A stretch of DNA of 64,000 nt. Source: Modestobacter lapidis. GTDB lineage: Bacteria > Actinomycetota > Actinomycetes > Mycobacteriales > Geodermatophilaceae. The DNA lies in the NCBI GenBank assembly GCA_019779905.1, contig JABAKE010000001.1:372001-436000 (forward strand), written 5' to 3'. This document shows positions 57,846 to 64,000 of the stretch, in pieces; positions within the stretch are counted from its first letter, which is position 1; each line of letters starts with the position of its first letter. A program made the position numbers and the translations under genes. The notes under the pieces were generated by a model. The model ran no database searches. It saw only the letters and a program-made list of their open reading frames with translations, and was not told the DNA's origin.

Positions 57846-58319
57846 ATGGTCGCTGAGGGCGAGCGCGACGCCGTCCGGCTACCGGGCCGCAGGCTGGGCG
57901 TGGACGTCGGCACGGTGCGCGTCGGGATCGCGCTCTCCGACGCCACGGGGATGCTCGCCAGCCCGTTGGAGACCCTCCGCCGGGCGAAGGACGGCAGCGA
58001 CCTGGACCGGCTGGCTGGGCTGGTTGTGACACACGAGGTGGTCGAGGTGGTGGTGGGATTGCCGAGACACCTGTCCGGAGCGTCGGGCGCCTCGGCAAGA
58101 GATGCCAGCACCTACGCTGCGGCCTTGACCAGCCGTATCGGGGACGTCCCGGTACACCTCGTCGACGAAAGGCTCTCCACCGTGACCGCAGCCAGTCATC
58201 TGCGAGCAGGCGGCATCGACAGCCGCCGGCAGCGCGCGGTGATCGACCAGGCGGCCGCCGTGGTCATCCTGCAGACCTATCTCGACAGTCGTCCCCGCTC
58301 CGCCGGGACCCAGCCGTGA
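57846..58319 (+). CDS. ruvX: Putative pre-16S rRNA nuclease/Holliday resolvase RuvX (YqgF)
   Basis: This 157-residue RNase H-fold protein has GVDVGTVRVGIALSD (first catalytic Asp), VVGLPRHLSG and VDERLSTVTA with the conserved Glu. It is a YqgF-family enzyme implicated in 16S rRNA 5' processing. Its place between alaS and mltG is conserved. The gene overlaps mltG by 4 bp. Confidence 0.94.
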   Translation: MVAEGERDAVRLPGRRLGVDVGTVRVGIALSDATGMLASPLETLRRAKDGSDLDRLAGLVVTHEVVEVVVGLPRHLSGASGASARDASTYAAALTSRIGDVPVHLVDERLSTVTAASHLRAGGIDSRRQRAVIDQAAAVVILQTYLDSRPRSAGTQP

Positions 58320-60226
58320 GCGCCCCGGCAGGTCGGCGTCCGGGGCGGCACTCCTCGCCCGACACCGACGCCGGCATGCCCCGCTCGGCGGCCGAGCTGC
58401 TCGCCGCGTGGGCCACGGATCGCGACGGCGCGACCGGCGACGGCACGAACGGCCAGGGCGTGGTCGAGGCCACCGACGCGGTGCCCGCACCGCGTACCGC
58501 TGAACTGCGCACCGCTGAGATGCGGGCCCTGCCGGGAATGCCGCCGCGGTCACCCGCCACCCGTGCGGACAGCGACCGTCCGACCGACGGTCGCCCCGCT
58601 GCCCGCCCCACCGGCAACCGGCCGGCCGGCGCCCGTTCCGCCGGCGGCCGGTCCGCCATCTCCCGGCCGGCGCCCGACCGGATGTCGCCGGCGCCGTGGG
58701 CGACCGTCGACGCGCCGCCCGCCCCGGCCGGTGAGCCGGACCGGGAGCTGGAGCGCTTCGCCGACGACGAGACCGCCCCCGGCATCCCGTCGGGCGCCCG
58801 GCGTCCGCTGCTCGGTGGCCGGCGGTCCTCCGACGCCGGCGCCGCCATCGCGCTCGCCACCCCCGAGGCCGGCCCGGCCGCACCGGCGTGGCCCTCGCGC
58901 TCCCCGTTCGCTGCTGCCCTGGCCGCCATCGACGCCCGGCACTCCACCGACGACGAGGACGACGAGTCGGCCACCGTGGCGCGCCCGCCCGCCGACGACC
59001 GGGACGACGATCCCCGTCCCGGCGTCTTCGACGTCACGGGCGGCCTCGAGGTCGTCGTGGCCGACGACCACGCCGACGACCGCTTCGACGACCACGACGA
59101 CGACCACTCCGGTGGCGGCGGTGGCGGGGGTGGGCGGCGCGGCGGTGGTCGGCGCGGCGGTGGTGGTTCGCCCCGAGGCCGTCGTCCGCTCGCGATCGTG
59201 CTGTCCCTGGTCGTGCTGCTGGGCCTGGTGGGCGGCATCGTCGTCGGCGGGCAGGCGCTGCTGCGCGCCATCAACCCGGCCGCCGAGGACTACGCCGGTG
59301 CCGGCACCGGCAGCGTGGACATCCGGATCAACAGCGGCGACAGCCTGCGGACGATCGCCGGGACGCTGGTGGAGTCCGACGTGATCGCCTCCTCCGGCCC
59401 CTTCCTCGACGCGGCCGAGGCCAACGAGGCCGCCACCGGTATCCAGCCCGGCGTCTACGCGATGCGCAGCCAGATGTCCGGACAGTCGGCCCTCGACCTG
59501 CTGCTCGACCCGGCCACGCGCATGGTGACCCGGGTCACGGTGCCCGAGGGGCTGACCGTCGCCGAGACGCTGCAGCGACTGGCCGAGGGCACCGACACCC
59601 CGATCGAGGAGCTGCAGGCGGCTGCCGCCGACACCAGTCGCCTGGGGCTGCCCGCGTGGTCCAACGGGCAGCTCGAGGGCTTCCTCTATCCGCTCACCTA
59701 CGAGTTCGAGCCGGGCACCCCGGCGGTGGAGATGCTGCAGGAGATGGTCGGGGCGTTCAACGGGACGGCCGCGGAGCTGAGGCTCGAGGAGCGTGCGGCT
59801 GCCCTGGGCCGCACGCCCTACGAGGTGCTGACGGTGGCCTCGATGGTGCAGTCGGAGACCCGGCTGGATGCCGAGCGGGCGGACGTGGCCCAGGTGATCT
59901 ACAACCGGCTGTCGCAGGGCATTCCGCTGGGCATCGACGCCACCCTCGCCTACGGGCTGGACAAGAGCGGCAACGAGCTCACCACGACCGACCTGCAGAC
60001 CGACGGGCCCTACAACAGCCGGACCCGTACGGGGCTCCCGCCTACCCCGATCAGCGCCCCCGGCGAGGCCAGCCTGGTGGCAGCTCTGCAGCCCAGCACC
60101 GGGGACCTCCTCTACTACGTGCTCCAGTCCGAGGACGGAGCACACTTCTTCACCGACAGCTACCCGGAGTTCCAGGCCGCCCGTCAGCGGTGCGCGGACG
60201 CCGGCCTCGGCTGTGGGGCAGGCTGA
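58316..60226 (+). CDS. mltG: Endolytic transglycosylase MltG
   Basis: The 636-residue protein cleaves nascent glycan strands. About 290 cytoplasmic, disordered residues come first and end in an Asp/His-rich patch (DDRFDDHDDDHS) and a Gly/Arg run. A single membrane helix follows (about 292-316, LAIVLSLVVLLGLVGGIVVG) and then the YceG domain with catalytic Glu in MVQSETRLDAERADVAQVIY. The N-terminal region is far longer than in E. coli, though long tails are common in actinobacteria. GTG 58316. Confidence 0.94.
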   Translation: MSAPAGRRPGRHSSPDTDAGMPRSAAELLAAWATDRDGATGDGTNGQGVVEATDAVPAPRTAELRTAEMRALPGMPPRSPATRADSDRPTDGRPAARPTGNRPAGARSAGGRSAISRPAPDRMSPAPWATVDAPPAPAGEPDRELERFADDETAPGIPSGARRPLLGGRRSSDAGAAIALATPEAGPAAPAWPSRSPFAAALAAIDARHSTDDEDDESATVARPPADDRDDDPRPGVFDVTGGLEVVVADDHADDRFDDHDDDHSGGGGGGGGRRGGGRRGGGGSPRGRRPLAIVLSLVVLLGLVGGIVVGGQALLRAINPAAEDYAGAGTGSVDIRINSGDSLRTIAGTLVESDVIASSGPFLDAAEANEAATGIQPGVYAMRSQMSGQSALDLLLDPATRMVTRVTVPEGLTVAETLQRLAEGTDTPIEELQAAAADTSRLGLPAWSNGQLEGFLYPLTYEFEPGTPAVEMLQEMVGAFNGTAAELRLEERAAALGRTPYEVLTVASMVQSETRLDAERADVAQVIYNRLSQGIPLGIDATLAYGLDKSGNELTTTDLQTDGPYNSRTRTGLPPTPISAPGEASLVAALQPSTGDLLYYVLQSEDGAHFFTDSYPEFQAARQRCADAGLGCGAG

Positions 60227-60281
60227 CGAGCGGGCCGGGGACGGGCGGGTCGCCGGATCCGGGGACGGGACAATCGCCCAC

Positions 60282-61085
60282 GTGTCCGCGGTGCGGCGCG
60301 CAGCCGTCCTCGGTCGCCCGGTCTCCCACTCCCTGTCGCCGCTGATGCACCGCGCCGCCTACGCGGCGCTGGGGCTCACCGACTGGACGTACGACGCGCT
60401 CGATGTCGGCGCCGACCAGCTCCCCGACCTGGTGGCCGGCCTCGGCCCCGAGTGGCGCGGCTTCTCGGTGACGATGCCGTGCAAGCAGGTCGCGGTGCAG
60501 GTGGCCGACCAGGTGGAACCGCTGCCCCGGCTGCTGGGGGCGGCGAACACCCTGGTCCGCACCGCGACCGGCTGGCGGGCGGAGAACACCGACGTCACCG
60601 GCGTCGGCATGGCGCTCCAGCTCGGTGGGGTGGAGCAGGTCGAGCACGCGGCGATCCTGGGCGCCGGGGGCACGGCGGCCGCAGCCGCGGCCGCGCTGGC
60701 CTCGCTCGGTGCCCGCCAGGTCGACGTCCTGGTGCGCGATCCGGCGCGGGGAGCAGATCTCCTCCGCGTGCTGGAGGTCCTCGATGTGCCCGCCACCGTC
60801 GCCCCGCTGACCGCGGGTGGCCCGGTCGAGGCGCCGGTCGTGGTGAGCACCGTGCCGGTCGACGGGCAGCCGGCGGTGGCCGCCCTGGACTGGCGGCCCG
60901 GGCAGACCGTGCTCGACGTGCTCTACGACGGCTGGCCCACCCCGCTCGCCCAGCGCGTCCAGGCCGTGGGTGGCACCGCGATCAGCGGCCTGGAGGTGCT
61001 GTTCTGGCAGGCCACGCTCCAGGTCGAGCTGATGACCGGTCGTCCGGCGCCGATCGCGGCGATGCGGGCCGCGCTCGACGGCTGA
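60282..61085 (+). CDS. aroE: Shikimate dehydrogenase
   Basis: This 267-residue NADPH-dependent enzyme reduces 3-dehydroshikimate. It shows GRPVSHSLSPLMHRAAY, GFSVTMPCKQ with the catalytic Lys, GAANTL, ENTDVTG and the NADPH motif LGAGGTAAAAAAAL. The canonical TVPHK box is changed to TMPCK, as in some actinobacterial enzymes. I prefer GTG 60282; GTG 60213 would overlap mltG and add unusual residues. First of the shikimate genes here. Confidence 0.9.
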   Translation: MSAVRRAAVLGRPVSHSLSPLMHRAAYAALGLTDWTYDALDVGADQLPDLVAGLGPEWRGFSVTMPCKQVAVQVADQVEPLPRLLGAANTLVRTATGWRAENTDVTGVGMALQLGGVEQVEHAAILGAGGTAAAAAAALASLGARQVDVLVRDPARGADLLRVLEVLDVPATVAPLTAGGPVEAPVVVSTVPVDGQPAVAALDWRPGQTVLDVLYDGWPTPLAQRVQAVGGTAISGLEVLFWQATLQVELMTGRPAPIAAMRAALDG

Positions 61086-61095
61086 GCCGAACCGG

Positions 61096-61752
61096 GTGAC
61101 CACCGCGCTCCCCGTGGGTGCCGCCCTGCTGGGGTTGCTGCTGGGCCCGTGGCTGGCCGCGGTCACCGTGCGGTTGGCCGGCCGGGACGATGCCGCGGTG
61201 CCGTCCCGCCGGCGGATCGTGCTCACCGCCCTGCTCGCTGCCGCCGCGCTGGCGGCCGCGCCCGCGCTGGCCGGGGCCCGCCCGGCGGTCGTGGCGCTGG
61301 GGTGGCTCGGTGCGGCCGCGGTCGTGCTCGCCGGGGTGGACCTGGCCAGCCACCGGTTGCCGAACCGGGTGGTGTTCCCCGCAGCGGCCGCCTGTGCCGC
61401 GGCGCTCCTGGCCGACGCCGTGGTCACCGGTACGTGGCCGGCGCTGGCGCGATCCGTCGCCGCGGCCGCGGTCACCTTCGCCGTCGCCGCCGGAGCGGCC
61501 ACGATCAGCCCCGAGGGCCTGGGCTTCGGCGACGTGAAGCTGCTCGGGCTGCTCGGGCTGGTGCTCGGCTGGGCCGGCTGGGGGGTGCTGCTGCTGGGCG
61601 TGCTCGCCGGCCTGGTCCTCGGCGCGGTCGGCTCGCTGCTGCTGCTGGCCACCCGGCGCGCCGGCTGGCGCACCGCCGTCCCCTTCGGCCCCCCGCTGCT
61701 GGCCGGCGCCTGCCTGGCGCTGGCCGTCGGCGGCCCCCTGCCCGTGCCGTGA
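61096..61752 (+). CDS. A24-family prepilin peptidase (single domain)
   Basis: This 218-residue polytopic membrane protein has the two aspartyl motifs of type IV prepilin peptidases: DLASHRLPN and GFGDVK. It lacks the N-terminal methyltransferase domain of classical PilD. Its position between aroE and aroC is conserved in actinobacteria; a link to pili is not shown in this window. It may act on Tad/Flp-type pilins elsewhere. Confidence 0.88.
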   Translation: MTTALPVGAALLGLLLGPWLAAVTVRLAGRDDAAVPSRRRIVLTALLAAAALAAAPALAGARPAVVALGWLGAAAVVLAGVDLASHRLPNRVVFPAAAACAAALLADAVVTGTWPALARSVAAAAVTFAVAAGAATISPEGLGFGDVKLLGLLGLVLGWAGWGVLLLGVLAGLVLGAVGSLLLLATRRAGWRTAVPFGPPLLAGACLALAVGGPLPVP

Positions 61753-61810
61753 GGCCCCCTTCCAGGGACCCGTCCTGAGCCTGCGAAGGACGGGGGGAAA
61801 GGGGGTCCTT
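61753..61810. repeat. Hairpin element upstream of aroC
   Basis: CCCGTCCT/AGGACGGG encloses loop GAGCCTGCGA (61777-61786), and outer arms CCCCCTT/AAGGGGG extend it. GGTCCTT ends the element, directly before the aroC -10 box. It could terminate the upstream transcript, and it shares the loop of the 19.9-kb array. Confidence 0.75.
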
Positions 61811-61811
61811 C

Positions 61812-61817
61812 TAGAAT
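61812..61817 (+). promoter_or_regulatory. Candidate aroC -10 box
   Basis: TAGAAT ends 7 nt before ATG 61825, the best TANNNT match in the window, and predicts a leaderless mRNA. Confidence 0.55.
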
Positions 61818-61824
61818 CACCGGC

Positions 61825-63039
61825 ATGTTGCGCTGGTTGACCGCAGGTGAGTCCCACGGTCAGCAGCTCACTGCTGTGCTCGACGGAATGCCGGCCGGGG
61901 TGCAGGTGCAGACCTCCGACGTCGACGAGCAGCTGGCCCGCCGCCGGCTCGGGCACGGTCGCGGTGCGCGGATGAGCTTCGAGCAGGACGCCGTCGCCCT
62001 CACCGGCGGCGTCCGGCACGGGTGCACCCAGGGCGGCCCGATCGCGATCCAGGTGGGCAACACCGAGTGGCCGAAGTGGTCCACGGTGATGTCCGCCGAT
62101 CCCGTGGACGCCGAGGTGCTGGCCGGCCAGGCGCGGAACGCGCCGCTCACCCGGCCCCGTCCCGGGCACGCCGACCTCGCGGGGATGCAGAAGTACGGCT
62201 TCGACGACGCCCGGCCGGTCCTGGAGCGGGCCAGCGCCCGCGAGACCGCCGCCCGGGTCGCCCTCGGCACGGTCGCCCGAGCGTTCCTGCACCAGGTGCT
62301 CGGTGTGCGGGTGGTCAGCCACGTGGTGGGCATCGGGCCGGTCGCCGTCCCCGACGGCGTGCTCCCGGGTCCCGAGGACAACGACCGGATCGACGCCGAC
62401 CCGGTGCGCTGCGCCGACCCGGCCACCAGCGAGTTGATGGTCGCCGAGGTCGACGACGCCCGGAAGACCGGCGACACCCTCGGCGGGGTCATCGAGGTCG
62501 TCGTCCACGGGCTGCCGCCGGGCCTGGGCAGCCACGTGCACTGGGACCGGCGGCTGGACTCCCGGTTGGCCGGTGCCCTCATGGGCGTGCAGTCGGTGAA
62601 GGCCGTCGAGGTCGGTGACGGGCTGCAGACGTCCCGCCGCCGCGGCTCGGTGGCCCACGACGAGATCCAGCCGGCCGACCCGGTGGGCGGGCAGCGGAGC
62701 GTGGCCCGGGTGACCGACCGGGCCGGCGGCATCGAGGGCGGGATGACCAACGGCGAGGCGCTGCGGGTCCGCGCGGCGATGAAGCCGATCAGCACGGTGC
62801 CCCGGGCGCTCTCGACCGTGGACGTGGCCACCGGTGAGCCTGCCGTCGCGATCAACCAGCGCAGCGATGCGTGCGCCGTTCCGCGCGGCAGCGTGGTCAT
62901 GGAGGCGATGGTCGCGCTGGTGCTGGCCGACGCGGTGCTGGAGAAGTTCGGCGGTGACTCGGTTCCCGAGACCCGCCGCAACGTGCGCTCCTACCTCGAC
63001 GCGCTGGCGTTCCGGTCCCGTCCGGCCGACGCGCCGTGA
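61825..63039 (+). CDS. aroC: Chorismate synthase
   Basis: The 404-residue FMN-dependent enzyme makes chorismate from EPSP. It has [52 protein letters not shown] and [14 protein letters not shown], all signature regions. The length fits the family. Next is aroK, overlapping by 4 bp. Confidence 0.97.
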   Translation: MLRWLTAGESHGQQLTAVLDGMPAGVQVQTSDVDEQLARRRLGHGRGARMSFEQDAVALTGGVRHGCTQGGPIAIQVGNTEWPKWSTVMSADPVDAEVLAGQARNAPLTRPRPGHADLAGMQKYGFDDARPVLERASARETAARVALGTVARAFLHQVLGVRVVSHVVGIGPVAVPDGVLPGPEDNDRIDADPVRCADPATSELMVAEVDDARKTGDTLGGVIEVVVHGLPPGLGSHVHWDRRLDSRLAGALMGVQSVKAVEVGDGLQTSRRRGSVAHDEIQPADPVGGQRSVARVTDRAGGIEGGMTNGEALRVRAAMKPISTVPRALSTVDVATGEPAVAINQRSDACAVPRGSVVMEAMVALVLADAVLEKFGGDSVPETRRNVRSYLDALAFRSRPADAP

Positions 63040-63590
63040 GCGAGCCCACCGGGCCGGTGCTGGTGCTGGTCGGCCCGCCCGCGTCGGGCAAGACCACGGT
63101 CGGTACCGCGGTCGCCACGGCGCTCGGTGTCGCGTTCCGGGACACCGATGCCGACGTGCAGGCCGAGACCGGGACGACGGTCGCCGACCTGTTCGTCCAG
63201 CACGGCGAGCCGCACTTCCGGGTGCTGGAGGAGCGGGCGGTGGCCCGGGCCGCCGCCGAGCACGACGGCGTCCTCGCCCTCGGCGGTGGCGCGGTGACCA
63301 GCGCCGCCACCCGCCGGCTGCTCGTCGCCCACGGCGCTGCGGGATCCGCCGTCGTCTGGCTCGATGTCGACCTGGCCTCGGCCGCCCAGCGGGCCGGGCT
63401 GTCCCGCGACCGGCCGATCCTGGGGGTCAACCCGCGCGCCATGCTCCGCCACATGCTCGCCGAGCGGGCGCCGCTCTACGCCGAGGTCGCCACCGCCACC
63501 GTCGCCACCGGCGGCCGGTCGGTGCAGGAGGTCGTGGCCGACGTGCTGGTCGCGCTGGGCGCCCCGGCCGGGTCCGGGGCCGGCTCGTGA
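63036..63590 (+). CDS. aroK: Shikimate kinase
   Basis: This 184-residue P-loop kinase phosphorylates shikimate. Walker A is GPPASGKTT (with Ala/Ser in place of the usual GAGKS), followed by [28 protein letters not shown] and DRPIL. GTG 63036 overlaps aroC; the stop overlaps aroB. Confidence 0.95.
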   Translation: MSEPTGPVLVLVGPPASGKTTVGTAVATALGVAFRDTDADVQAETGTTVADLFVQHGEPHFRVLEERAVARAAAEHDGVLALGGGAVTSAATRRLLVAHGAAGSAVVWLDVDLASAAQRAGLSRDRPILGVNPRAMLRHMLAERAPLYAEVATATVATGGRSVQEVVADVLVALGAPAGSGAGS

Positions 63591-64000
63591 GGGCGGACGT
63601 CCGCCGGGTGGCCGTCGCCGGCGACCGGCCCTACGAGGTGGTGATCGGCCCCGGTGCGCAGGTCGAGCTGGGCCTGGTGCTCGCCGGCACGGCGCGCGCC
63701 GTGGTGGTGCACGCCGCGCCGCTGGCCGGAGCCGCGGGGGCCGCCGTCGAGACGCTGCAGCAGGCCGGGGTCGCTGCCGAGGCCCTGGTCGTCCCCGATG
63801 GCGAGGCGGCCAAGACCGCCGAGGTCGCCGCCGGGGCGTGGGAGGAGTTCGGCCGGCTGGGGCTGACCCGCTCCGACGCCGTCGTCGGGCTGGGCGGGGG
63901 AGCGGTCACCGACCTGGCCGGCTTCCTGGCCGCCACCTGGCTGCGCGGCGTACGGGTGGTGCAGGTGCCCACCAGCCTGCTGGGCATGGTCGACGCCGCG
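63587..64000 (+). CDS. aroB: 3-dehydroquinate synthase, N-terminal fragment
   Basis: The first 138 residues of the NAD- and Zn-dependent cyclase that forms the shikimate ring. [21 protein letters not shown] and [20 protein letters not shown] are typical; the frame runs off the window at [14 protein letters not shown] 63587 overlaps aroK. The operon is aroC-aroK-aroB. Confidence 0.96.
   Translation, partial: MRADVRRVAVAGDRPYEVVIGPGAQVELGLVLAGTARAVVVHAAPLAGAAGAAVETLQQAGVAAEALVVPDGEAAKTAEVAAGAWEEFGRLGLTRSDAVVGLGGGAVTDLAGFLAATWLRGVRVVQVPTSLLGMVDAA

Overview
The window is chromosomal DNA from a very GC-rich actinobacterium. Coding is dense, GTG and TTG starts are common, and third codon positions are almost all G or C. 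Gene order matches the actinobacterial core: pdtaR-type ANTAR regulator/polA/rpsA/coaE; thrS-HIT-pgsA-acyltransferase-pimA; pdxS-pdxT-yebC-ruvCAB-yajC-secDF-apt-rel; hisS, aspS, alaS-ruvX-mltG-aroE-prepilin peptidase-aroCKB. With an SsgA-family protein and the overall style, a member of Geodermatophilaceae (Blastococcus, Modestobacter, Geodermatophilus) is my best guess. That is inference, not something the sequence proves.

Layout. 1-4.2 kb: glutamate synthase (end of gltB, then gltD), pyruvate kinase and acyl-CoA thioesterase II. 4.2-6.0 kb: a PLP amino-acid decarboxylase. 6.2-7.0 kb: a tRNA-Leu(CAA) with a short variable arm and an ANTAR response regulator. 7.2-13.0 kb: a branched-chain amino-acid-type ABC importer, with a binding protein that looks circularly permuted and converges on livHMGF. 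13.1-21.8 kb: thioesterase, polA, XRE-cupin regulator, methyltransferase, rpsA, a hairpin-repeat array, coaE and a VOC protein. 21.8-26.2 kb: Val-Cys-Gly tRNA cluster, SsgA-like protein, sigma/anti-sigma pair, tRNA-Val(CAC), HNH nuclease and MOSC protein. 26.2-32.3 kb: thrS and phosphatidylinositol-mannoside synthesis. 32.3-44.9 kb: PLP synthase, YebC, L,D-transpeptidase, SOS-controlled ruvCAB, Sec accessory genes, apt and rel. 45-54 kb: DUF3105 lipoprotein, membrane cyclophilin, MBL hydrolase, hisS, aspS, two aldo/keto reductases, a broken DUF559-type gene and rarA. 54-64 kb: alaS, ruvX, mltG and the shikimate genes up to a truncated aroB.

No transposase, prophage, CRISPR array or specialised biosynthetic cluster is visible. 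The unusual content lies at small scale: the permuted substrate-binding protein; a LivH permease with an extra beta-sandwich domain; a short-arm tRNA-Leu; a family of hairpins whose stems vary while the 10-nt loop GAGCYTGCGA stays fixed (five in a 54-bp tandem array); a short dispersed element bracketed by a 17-bp direct repeat after yebC; and TANNNT boxes placed 5-8 nt before start codons, implying many leaderless mRNAs.
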